From contig JAVEZQ010000002.1 of NCBI GenBank assembly GCA_034002905.1, positions 174,209-238,208 of the forward strand: a DNA stretch of 64,000 bases, given 5' to 3'. Of this stretch, positions 35,899 through 44,273 are shown in pieces. The stretch is from UBA8914 sp034002905 (GTDB lineage Bacteria > Pseudomonadota > Alphaproteobacteria > UBA9219). The translations under genes were made by a program, and so were the position numbers. The notes beneath the pieces were generated by a model. That model worked only from the letters and a program-made list of their open reading frames with translations. It did no database searches and had not been told where the DNA came from. Within the stretch, counting starts at the first letter, position 1. Each line of letters begins with the position of its first letter.

Positions 35899-36375
35899 CT
35901 ATTTAAAGATCACCTTAACAATTTCATATGACTTGGTGCCCTTAGGGGTATTAACTTCAACCGCATCACCCTTTTCTTTCCCGATCAAAGCGCGCGCTAA
36001 TGGAGATGAAATCGAAAGGAAACCATTTTTAATATCCGACTCTTCATCGCCAACAATCTGATATTTGACTTCTTCTTCTGTATCCTCATCAACAAGCGAC
36101 ACGGTGGCTCCGAACATGACAGCCTTACCACTGAGCTTCGAGACATCAATAATCTCGGCCAATCCTATCTTCGCCTCAAGGTCCTGAATACGCCCCTCGA
36201 CAAAGCTCTGTCGTTCACGTGCGGCATGATATTCAGCGTTTTCTGAAAGGTCGCCATGCTCCCGCGCTTCAGCAATGGCTTTAATGATCGCCGGACGCTC
36301 GACGGAGCGCAGATGCTTAAGTTCTTCCTCAAGACGAGTGTAGCCTTGCGCTGTCATGGGGATCTTATCTGTCAT
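35899..36375 (-). CDS. greA: Transcription elongation factor GreA
   Basis: GreA rescues backtracked RNA polymerase. The 158 residues show the coiled-coil N terminus (MTAQGYTRLEEELKHL, AIAEAREHGDLSENAEYHAA, with the acidic tip DLSEN) and the C-terminal FKBP-like domain (SISSPLARALIGKEKGD). It follows carB, a common alphaproteobacterial order. Confidence 0.97.
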   Translation of the reverse strand: MTDKIPMTAQGYTRLEEELKHLRSVERPAIIKAIAEAREHGDLSENAEYHAARERQSFVEGRIQDLEAKIGLAEIIDVSKLSGKAVMFGATVSLVDEDTEEEVKYQIVGDEESDIKNGFLSISSPLARALIGKEKGDAVEVNTPKGTKSYEIVKVIFK

Positions 36376-36490
36376 ACCTACTCCTCACCTTCTGCTTGCT
36401 ATATAGGGCGCGACCATATCCGGTTTGCACAAAACAAACACCCCCACAGGATCAGAAAAATACTGTGGACAATCGCAAACGGGACGTTAA

Positions 36491-39400
36491 CTATTTCCGA
36501 CGGCTAGGATACGACTGTAAAGCACTAACTTCAAGTGCATCTGTCCTGAGCGCAGAAATAGCTTCGACAGCCGCCCTTGCCCCCGCCATGGTGGTATAGT
36601 GGGGTATACCTTCCATTAAGGCTGTGCGCCTCAGGCTAAAGCTATCCGCCAAAGTTTGGGCTCCGGAAGCTGTCGTGTTGATCATAAGCTGGATATCGCC
36701 ATTAATCATCGAATCGACGACATGGGGTTGCCCCTCATAAACCTTATTGATTCGCTGAACAGGGATATCCGCTTCGACCAGAGCCTTGGCCGTCCCCCCC
36801 GTAGCCACCAGCTTAAAGCCCATCTCCACAAGCCGCCGGGCCAAAGGGAGGGTCGCTTCTTTATCGCTATTCTTGACCGAAACGAAACAGGTGCCCTCCT
36901 TGGGGAGCTTAAGCCCTGCCCCTAACTGCGCCTTGGCATAGGCGTGGGCAAAGTCACGATCCAAGCCCATGACCTCACCCGTAGACTTCATCTCTGGCCC
37001 CAAAATTGTGTCCACACCGGCAAATCGCGCAAAGGGAAAGACTGGTGTTTTAACAGCCATACGGGGTTGCCCGTATTCTTCCATCTTATAGTCGCTCAGA
37101 AGCTCCGAAAGATTTTCACCCGCCATCACTCGCGCTGCGATTTTGGCAATTGGCAAACCAATAGCTTTGGCCACGAAAGGAACTGTACGACTGGCGCGAG
37201 GATTAACTTCGAGGATATAGATATCATCCTCCTTGACAGCGAACTGCACATTCATAAGACCAACGACGCCAATACGCTTAGCCAATGCCTGTGCTTGACG
37301 CGAAATTTCAGCGACTATCGGGGCAGGCAAAGAGTAAGGTGGCAAGGCACAGGAACTATCTCCCGAATGAATGCCAGCCTCCTCGATATGCTCCATTACA
37401 CCGGCAACGTAAGACATCTCTGTGTCCGCCACGACATCCACATCAACCTCGATGGCATTTTGAAGATAATAATCAATAAGGACAGGATTGCTTCCAGAAA
37501 CATGAACCGCCGTATCAATATAACGACGCAAAGCTTCAGGCGCATGAACAATCTCCATCGCGCGACCACCCAACACATAAGATGGACGAATGACAACGGG
37601 ATAACCGATGCTTTCAGCAACTTTCTCCGCTTCCTCGCCACTACGGGCCAGACCATTGGCAGGTTGAAGCAGACACAATTCTTTGAGTAAAACCTGAAAT
37701 CGCTCGCGATCTTCGGCCAAATCGATAGCATCTGGCGAGGTGCCGAGAATGGGAACACCCGCTCTCTCCAACGTGGAAGCAAGACGCAAGGGTGTCTGTC
37801 CGCCAAATTGCACAACAACCCCGTGAAGTGTTCCCTTCGATTGCTCGACGCGGATGATTTCCATCACATCTTCGCCCGTCAAAGGCTCAAAATAAAGACG
37901 ATCCGATGTATCATAATCTGTCGAGACCGTTTCGGGATTGCAATTTATCATAATGGCTTCATAGCCAGCTTCACGCAGCGCCATCACGGCATGTACGCAA
38001 CAATAATCAAACTCGATACCTTGCCCGATGCGATTGGGGCCACCGCCGAGGATAATAACTTTCTTTTTATCGGACGGCCCAGCCTCGCACGAAGGTGGAT
38101 TGAGCGCATTGGCGCTCTCATAAGTTGAATAGAGATAAGGCGTCAGGGAACCAAATTCCGCCGCGCAAGTATCTATGCGTTTAAAGACCGGCAAGACACC
38201 TGCAGAGCGTCGTGCCTTACCAACATCAATCTCGTTGCTTCCCGTTAACTGAGCCAGACGCAAATCTGAAAAACCCATCGACTTGAGGCGATACCAACAC
38301 GCCTTGCTGTTCGGCAGGCCCTTTGATTTAATAGAAGCCTCTTCCCTCACCAGCTCATCAATCTGGCGAATAAACCAAGGATCGTATTTGCAGATCGCAC
38401 AGATATCCTCAACACTTACCCCCATGCGAAGCGCCTGAGCCACAACAAGGATTCGGTCATGACTAGGCTTGGCAAGCGCGGCATGGATAGACTGTGCACC
38501 ATCGGTGCTTTCAATTTTAATCTCGTTTAATCCCGACAAACCAGTTTCAAGACCACGCAAAGCTTTTTGCAATGATTCTTGAAAGGTACGGCCAATCGCC
38601 ATCACTTCGCCAACCGACTTCATGGCTGTCGTCAAGGTCGGTTCGGTGCCAGGGAATTTTTCAAAAGCAAAACGAGGCACCTTGGTCACGACATAGTCGA
38701 TTGTCGGCTCAAAGGACGCAGGCGTGACACCCGTTATATCGTTGAGCAGTTCATCGAGCGTGTACCCAACAGCAAGTTTCGCGGCAACTTTTGCAATGGG
38801 AAACCCGGTCGCTTTACTGGCGAGTGCCGAGGAACGGCTGACGCGCGGATTCATCTCGATCACCACCATGCGGCCGTCGACGGGATTGACAGCAAATTGC
38901 ACATTCGAGCCGCCCGTATCCACACCGATCTCACGCAACACAGCGATAGAGGCGTTACGCATGACCTGATATTCCTTATCGGTCAGGGTCAGCGCAGGGG
39001 CAACCGTAATGCTATCGCCCGTATGAATACCCATGGGATCAACATTCTCGATGGAACAAATGATGATGCAATTGTCCTTCCCATCGCGGACAACCTCCAT
39101 TTCATATTCTTTCCAGCCGAGAACAGATTCTTCGATCAGCACCTCATTTATAGGCGAAGCGTCAAGGCCACTGGCTACGATTTCGTTAAACTCAGCTCGG
39201 TTGTAAGCGATACCCCCGCCTGTTCCGGCCAACGTAAAGCTTGGGCGAATAATCGCCGGAAGGCCAATTTCAGTGAGAGCCTCCAGCGCTTCGGTCATAG
39301 TGTGAACCAAATGGCTCTTGGGGCTCTCAAGGCCAATCTTATCCATCGCATTGCGGAACAAAAGCCGGTCTTCTGCCTTTTCAATCGCATCACGCTTCGC

Positions 39401-39751
39401 ACCGATTAGTTCAATATTCAAACGCGCAAGCGTGCCATCCTGGGCCAAGGCCATCGACGTGTTCAGGGCTGTTTGCCCACCCATTGTCGGTAATAGGGCG
39501 TCAGGTCTCTCTTTCTCAAGAACCTTCGCAACCATTTCTGGGGTGATCGGCTCAACATAGGTCGCATCAGCAACATCGGGGTCCGTCATGATCGTCGCAG
39601 GGTTTGAGTTGATCAGAATGATCCTATACCCCTCGGACCGTAAAGCTTTGCAAGCCTGCACGCCCGAATAGTCGAACTCGCACGCTTGCCCGATCACGAT
39701 AGGGCCTGCGCCAATGATGCAAATGGATTTGATATCTGTCCGCTTAGGCAT
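36491..39751 (-). CDS. carB: Carbamoyl-phosphate synthase large subunit
   Basis: CarB makes carbamoyl phosphate for pyrimidines and arginine. The 1086 residues contain the two duplicated ATP-grasp halves (first IIGAGPIVIGQACEFDYSG, second ILGGGPNRIGQGIEFDYC), the allosteric MGS-like C-terminal domain (FKLVATGGTAKAL), and full-length spacing. The start overlaps the carA stop by one base (TGATG), so the two subunits are translationally coupled. Confidence 0.98.
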   Translation of the reverse strand: MPKRTDIKSICIIGAGPIVIGQACEFDYSGVQACKALRSEGYRIILINSNPATIMTDPDVADATYVEPITPEMVAKVLEKERPDALLPTMGGQTALNTSMALAQDGTLARLNIELIGAKRDAIEKAEDRLLFRNAMDKIGLESPKSHLVHTMTEALEALTEIGLPAIIRPSFTLAGTGGGIAYNRAEFNEIVASGLDASPINEVLIEESVLGWKEYEMEVVRDGKDNCIIICSIENVDPMGIHTGDSITVAPALTLTDKEYQVMRNASIAVLREIGVDTGGSNVQFAVNPVDGRMVVIEMNPRVSRSSALASKATGFPIAKVAAKLAVGYTLDELLNDITGVTPASFEPTIDYVVTKVPRFAFEKFPGTEPTLTTAMKSVGEVMAIGRTFQESLQKALRGLETGLSGLNEIKIESTDGAQSIHAALAKPSHDRILVVAQALRMGVSVEDICAICKYDPWFIRQIDELVREEASIKSKGLPNSKACWYRLKSMGFSDLRLAQLTGSNEIDVGKARRSAGVLPVFKRIDTCAAEFGSLTPYLYSTYESANALNPPSCEAGPSDKKKVIILGGGPNRIGQGIEFDYCCVHAVMALREAGYEAIMINCNPETVSTDYDTSDRLYFEPLTGEDVMEIIRVEQSKGTLHGVVVQFGGQTPLRLASTLERAGVPILGTSPDAIDLAEDRERFQVLLKELCLLQPANGLARSGEEAEKVAESIGYPVVIRPSYVLGGRAMEIVHAPEALRRYIDTAVHVSGSNPVLIDYYLQNAIEVDVDVVADTEMSYVAGVMEHIEEAGIHSGDSSCALPPYSLPAPIVAEISRQAQALAKRIGVVGLMNVQFAVKEDDIYILEVNPRASRTVPFVAKAIGLPIAKIAARVMAGENLSELLSDYKMEEYGQPRMAVKTPVFPFARFAGVDTILGPEMKSTGEVMGLDRDFAHAYAKAQLGAGLKLPKEGTCFVSVKNSDKEATLPLARRLVEMGFKLVATGGTAKALVEADIPVQRINKVYEGQPHVVDSMINGDIQLMINTTASGAQTLADSFSLRRTALMEGIPHYTTMAGARAAVEAISALRTDALEVSALQSYPSRRK

Positions 39752-40971
39752 CAGGCCACCTTCTGCGTTTCTTTGTGCTTCATAATCATCTCAACAAACC
39801 GATCGAATAAGTAATGGCTGTCATGCGGACCCGGTGAGGCTTCGGGATGGTATTGTACCGAAAAGGCAGGCTTGTCTTTCAACCTCAGTCCTTCATTACT
39901 GCCATCGAACAGACTGACATGCGTGACCTCGGCATTGGCGGGCAAGGTTTCAGGGATCACCATAAAGCCATGGTTTTGGCTGGTGATCTCAACCTTGCCT
40001 GTTTGTAAATCCTTCACGGGATGGTTGGCCCCACGATGGCCGCGCGGCATCTTGGTTGTTTTGGATCCTAGAGCCAAACCAAGCATCTGATGCCCCAGAC
40101 AAATCCCGAATAGGGGGATCCCCCGCTCAATCACGTTACGAATAACTGGTACGGCATAAACACCTGTGGCTGCCGGATCACCAGGTCCATTCGACAGAAA
40201 AACGCCATCAGGATTGAGGGCCAGAATATCCTCAAAGCTTGTTTGCGCGGGCACAACCGAGACGCGGCACCCCGCATTGACAAGGCAGCGCAGAATGTTC
40301 TGCTTAGCCCCATAATCAATCGCAACCACATGGATATTGCGGTTCACAGGATCTTCATCCGTTAAACTGAACGCACTGCCGCGTACGCCTCCATCCCACT
40401 CATATTTCGTAAGACAGGTGACATCAAGGGCAAGATCCATCCCATCAAGGCCTGGCCAAGCGGCGGCCTCTTTCTTCAACGCTTCCAAGTCGAACTTGCC
40501 ATCTTTGGCATAGGCGATCACGCCATTCGGCGCACCAAGGTCTCGAATGCAAATGGTCAGCGCACGCGTGTCCAGACCAGCAATCCCAACAAGCCCCTTT
40601 TCGCCCAACCACTGGTGCAAAGACTCTGCGGCACGCCAGTTTGAAGGGGCCGTGATATCCGCACGGATCACTAGTCCGCGTGCAGCAACCTTCTCGCACT
40701 CAATATCCTGTTCATTCGTACCGACATTACCGATATGAGGAAAGGTAAAGGTGATGATCTGGCCTGCATAACTGGGGTCGGTCAGGATTTCCTGATACCC
40801 TGTCATGGAGGTATTAAAACAAACCTCGCCAACGGCCCTGCCCTCTCGCCCCATGCCGTGACCAAAAAAAACCGTTCCATCCGAAAGGACCAGAACGGCA
40901 GTGGGTAAAAAATCTTGGGATTCAGGCGTACACATGCTATTTCGCTTCTGCTCGGGCGACGTGTTGTTCAT
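39751..40971 (-). CDS. carA: Carbamoyl-phosphate synthase small subunit
   Basis: CarA supplies ammonia from glutamine to CarB. The 406 residues have the N-terminal CPSase small-chain domain (GEVCFNTSMTGYQEILTDPSY) and a class I glutamine amidotransferase with the catalytic Cys in LFGICLGHQML, and His and Glu in VQYHPEASPGPHDS. The first 20 or so residues before LPTAVLVLSDG are variable; ATG codons at residue 1 and residue 13 are both possible starts. Confidence 0.97.
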   Translation of the reverse strand: MNNTSPEQKRNSMCTPESQDFLPTAVLVLSDGTVFFGHGMGREGRAVGEVCFNTSMTGYQEILTDPSYAGQIITFTFPHIGNVGTNEQDIECEKVAARGLVIRADITAPSNWRAAESLHQWLGEKGLVGIAGLDTRALTICIRDLGAPNGVIAYAKDGKFDLEALKKEAAAWPGLDGMDLALDVTCLTKYEWDGGVRGSAFSLTDEDPVNRNIHVVAIDYGAKQNILRCLVNAGCRVSVVPAQTSFEDILALNPDGVFLSNGPGDPAATGVYAVPVIRNVIERGIPLFGICLGHQMLGLALGSKTTKMPRGHRGANHPVKDLQTGKVEITSQNHGFMVIPETLPANAEVTHVSLFDGSNEGLRLKDKPAFSVQYHPEASPGPHDSHYLFDRFVEMIMKHKETQKVA

Positions 40972-41079
40972 TGGCTCCGACTTGTCTATGATAATTCAGG
41001 TCAAACGGCCAGACCCTAAGCGATATCAGCCGAACAATCAAGGCTGATTAACAAAAAAGTTTCAGAAGGAAGGCAAGAA

Positions 41080-41541
41080 ATGCTCCGCGAAAAGATTAAC
41101 GATGCCATGAAGGAAGCCATGAAAGCCAAGGAAATGGAAACGCTTGGCACCATTCGTATGGTTATGGCCAAACTTAAAGATCTGGACATCGCCGCCCGTA
41201 CCGCCGACAGCCGCGAGGGCATTAAGGAGGAGCAAATCTTAACCATGCTCCAAGGCATGATTAAACAACGCCGCGAATCGATCGCCCTTTATGAGAAAGG
41301 TAACCGCGCCGATCTCGCCGCCAAAGAAGCTGCCGAAATTATAGTGATTGAGCGCTTCCTTCCCCAGCAGATGGATGAGGCTGCTATTAAGGCCGCTATC
41401 ACAGATGCCATTTCAGCAACGGGCGCATCCTCCATCAAAGACATGGGCAAGGTTATGGGCGAACTAAAAAAGGCATACACAGGCCAAATGGACTTTGCAT
41501 CTGCAGGAACACTCGTAAAGGGGATATTATCGGGCGACTAA
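41080..41541 (+). CDS. GatB/YqeY domain protein
   Basis: The 153-residue YqeY-type protein resembles the C-terminal tail domain of amidotransferase GatB. The family pattern is visible: MLREKINDAMKEAMKAKE, LGTIRMVMAKLKDLDI, EKGNRADLAAKEAAEI and FLPQQMDEAAI. The biochemical role is unsettled, possibly tRNA-linked. In alphaproteobacteria it commonly sits between carA and dnaG, as here. Confidence 0.93.
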   Translation: MLREKINDAMKEAMKAKEMETLGTIRMVMAKLKDLDIAARTADSREGIKEEQILTMLQGMIKQRRESIALYEKGNRADLAAKEAAEIIVIERFLPQQMDEAAIKAAITDAISATGASSIKDMGKVMGELKKAYTGQMDFASAGTLVKGILSGD

Positions 41542-42197
41542 ACGCCCTCAATTTCCGCTGTCCAAGTTTTATCCTTGGACTGCCGACAACCGATAATCTT
41601 GGGTCTCTCCGGAAATTCTTCTGGAAGGGAAGCAAGATAATTCTTATGTTCATCCTGTTCGGCAGGTACAATTTGGCATTGATCATAATGGTACGTTTTA
41701 AACGCAAGTTTCAAATAATTCATAATATTTATGAGATCTTTACGAGAAAGTTCTGTATTGGACACTTTTCCTAACTCGGCAAAAACTGTCGATGTAAATT
41801 TGGGCAAGCAATCTCTTTCTTCTTTTGAGCGGTCAATGTCCTCTGTTCTTAAATGATTCACGTCACCGGACGCCACGAGCTCGACACCGTACAAACTCCG
41901 CCGAACCGTAATATTAAGATAAGGCAACGGCGGATTCTGCTGTAAGGCTGGATCATCCTCCGTACAATCAATGGTACGATAAACACAACAATTATACATG
42001 TCACAAAGGTTAACTGGTTGCTTGCAGACAACCCTAAACCGGTCTGAACTGGATATGCCCAATATATTTAGACCAGCTTCAACATGCTTGATCAAAATAT
42101 TTGTGAAAGCTTTCGTATCTTGTTTCTTGTAAGTCTTGAATATTTCATCCGAAGCTTGATCAAACTTAGAATGAACAGAGGCCATCCTTTTTTGCAT
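41538..42197 (-). CDS. Unrecognised 219-residue protein
   Basis: I do not recognise this protein. It is soluble-looking, with no signal peptide or membrane helix, and of mixed charge. It has a Cys cluster in the middle (LCDMYNCCVYRTIDC), more Cys near the end (DQCQ, GCRQ), and a Tyr/His/Asp-rich C-terminal third. The start at 42197 has GGTGA five bases upstream. The region is more AT-rich than its neighbours and interrupts the usual yqeY-dnaG adjacency, which suggests a recent insertion or a lineage-specific gene. It overlaps the convergent yqeY stop by four bases. Confidence 0.6.
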   Translation of the reverse strand: MQKRMASVHSKFDQASDEIFKTYKKQDTKAFTNILIKHVEAGLNILGISSSDRFRVVCKQPVNLCDMYNCCVYRTIDCTEDDPALQQNPPLPYLNITVRRSLYGVELVASGDVNHLRTEDIDRSKEERDCLPKFTSTVFAELGKVSNTELSRKDLINIMNYLKLAFKTYHYDQCQIVPAEQDEHKNYLASLPEEFPERPKIIGCRQSKDKTWTAEIEGV

Positions 42198-42334
42198 AAC
42201 TTCACCGAAGCGTAGTTGATACTATTGAGATAAAAAAATGGGCAAGAACCTATTTATTAACTCGGCCAAACAGGCTATGACTACTCCTTGAACTTGTAAA
42301 GTGGATTATTATTTTGAAACAGGCCGCAAACTAA

Positions 42335-44230
42335 ATGCCTCTTCCTCCTGCCTTTCTTGACGAACTCCGCGCAAGATTAACCTTATCTGAATTTGTGGCT
42401 AAACGCATTAAGCTCACTCGTGCAGGCAGGGAGTTCAAGGGATGCTGCCCCTTCCATAAAGAAAAAACTCCAAGCTTCTACGTCAACGATGACAAGCAAT
42501 TTTATCACTGCTTCGGCTGCGGGGCGCACGGAGATATTGTCGGCTTTGCCATGCGACATGATGGCCTCAGTTTCCCCGAAGCCATCGAAAGCCTCGCCCA
42601 AATGACAGGGCTGCAGGTTCCCAAGGACACGCCCGCGGCGCGCGAACATTACGATAAAGAGAAACGCCTCTATTCTTTGCTTGAAGAAGCCACAGTTTTC
42701 TTCGAAGAACATCTTCGTACCCCGCAAGGACGAGGAGCTGTTGCCTACTTACGCAAACGCAAGCTCACGGATGATACGTTACGCCAGTTTCGTTTAGGTT
42801 ATGCGCCCGACGACTCCAAAATGCTCATCAACGCCATGCTGGGCAAAGGCTTTACTTTGGCCGAAATGGTTGAAGTCGGCCTTATTCGCAAGGCAGAAAA
42901 CCGCGATGATCATTTCAGCTTTTTTCGGGGACGGGTTATGTTCCCCGTTAGCGACAAACGTGGCCGAACAATCGCTTTTGGCGCACGCATCATGGGCGAA
43001 GGTGAACCCAAATATCTTAATTCACCCGATCACGCCCTTTTCCACAAAGGCAAGCTCCTTTATGGCCTTTCCCGCGCACGCGCCGCCATTATGCAAGATC
43101 AACCCCTCATCGTCGTGGAAGGCTATATGGATGTGATTGCCCTCGCTCAAGCGGGTTATCCCGGCGCTCTTGCGCCACTGGGGACGGCGATGACGGCCGA
43201 CCAGCTTATACTAATCTGGCGCATGTTGCCACGTATGGACGCACGCAAACCAGAAATCGACTATAGTCCTATTTTGTGCTTCGACGGCGATAATGCTGGC
43301 CTTAAAGCGGCCGCACGCGCAATAGAGCGCGCGCTCCCGCTTCTCACTGAATCCATGACCCTCCGCATCGCCTATTTACCAAGCGATGAAGACCCCGACA
43401 GCTTAATTCTTAAGGAAGGACGTGTGGCTTTCGACAACGTCCTTGCACAGGCCCGCCCCATGATCGAGGCACTATGGGAAATGGGCCTAACGGGACGCAG
43501 GTTGGCAACACCCGAAGATCGCGCTGCCTTTGCCAAGGCCATCCGCCACAAGGTAACCTCTATCAAAGACGACTCCTTACGTACGCTCTACAAACAAGAG
43601 ATCGAACACCGGTTATCGTCTCTGTTCGGCCAAACCCAAGCCAAATTCACAATGCAAAGCCGCGAGAAAAACTTTGCTCGACGCCCCTCTTCGACTACAG
43701 CTCCATCCTCTCTCGAACGCCCTAAATCGACGGGAACAAGGCTTCGAGAACGCATTTTGCTTGCTTTACTCATCAATTATCCCGAATTATTTCAGGAATA
43801 TTCAGAAGATTTCTTAAGGATTAGATTTACTTTCAAAGAGTTAGAAAGTATAAGGCAGGAGGTTGTAGCCATATTAATGGATGATTCGCATGAAACCCTT
43901 GACGGGGAGACACTTTATCGCCATTTGTCCGTAGGAGCCGCCGCAAAGGGTATGGAAAAAAAATTGGCTGATCTTTTATCTGAAGCCACTTATGTTCATG
44001 CTGGATTTGCGCGCCCAAAGGGGGAAATTGAGCAGGCACAAAAGGGCTGGAAATCTATCTGGAACAAATATTTGCAGGAGAATCTTCAAGCTGAGCTTCA
44101 AACAGCAAGCCAACAATGGCATGTTGAGCCGAGCAATTCCAATTTATCGCGCATGATGGCTTTGCGTGAGCAAATGGAAAAGCTAATAGCCGAATCAGCT
44201 GAACAGGATCTTCTGACCGAAACACACTGA
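42335..44230 (+). CDS. dnaG: DNA primase
   Basis: DnaG makes RNA primers at the replication fork. The 631 residues show the zinc-binding domain (CCPFHKEKTPSFYVND, FYHCFGCGAHGD), the RNA-polymerase core with TOPRIM motifs (VVEGYMDVIALAQAG, CFDGDNAG, DEDPDSLI) and a C-terminal helicase-binding region. The order dnaG then rpoD is conserved in proteobacteria; the gap to rpoD is 43 bases. Confidence 0.97.
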   Translation: MPLPPAFLDELRARLTLSEFVAKRIKLTRAGREFKGCCPFHKEKTPSFYVNDDKQFYHCFGCGAHGDIVGFAMRHDGLSFPEAIESLAQMTGLQVPKDTPAAREHYDKEKRLYSLLEEATVFFEEHLRTPQGRGAVAYLRKRKLTDDTLRQFRLGYAPDDSKMLINAMLGKGFTLAEMVEVGLIRKAENRDDHFSFFRGRVMFPVSDKRGRTIAFGARIMGEGEPKYLNSPDHALFHKGKLLYGLSRARAAIMQDQPLIVVEGYMDVIALAQAGYPGALAPLGTAMTADQLILIWRMLPRMDARKPEIDYSPILCFDGDNAGLKAAARAIERALPLLTESMTLRIAYLPSDEDPDSLILKEGRVAFDNVLAQARPMIEALWEMGLTGRRLATPEDRAAFAKAIRHKVTSIKDDSLRTLYKQEIEHRLSSLFGQTQAKFTMQSREKNFARRPSSTTAPSSLERPKSTGTRLRERILLALLINYPELFQEYSEDFLRIRFTFKELESIRQEVVAILMDDSHETLDGETLYRHLSVGAAAKGMEKKLADLLSEATYVHAGFARPKGEIEQAQKGWKSIWNKYLQENLQAELQTASQQWHVEPSNSNLSRMMALREQMEKLIAESAEQDLLTETH

Positions 44231-44273
44231 ACAGAATACAGCGCAGGTAAAGCGCAGGTAACGAGAGACCGCC

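Noticed and set aside
38579..39409. Plus-strand open frame of 276 residues inside carB
   Set aside because: It is fully antisense to the most conserved ATP-grasp region of carB; a by-product of carB codon use.
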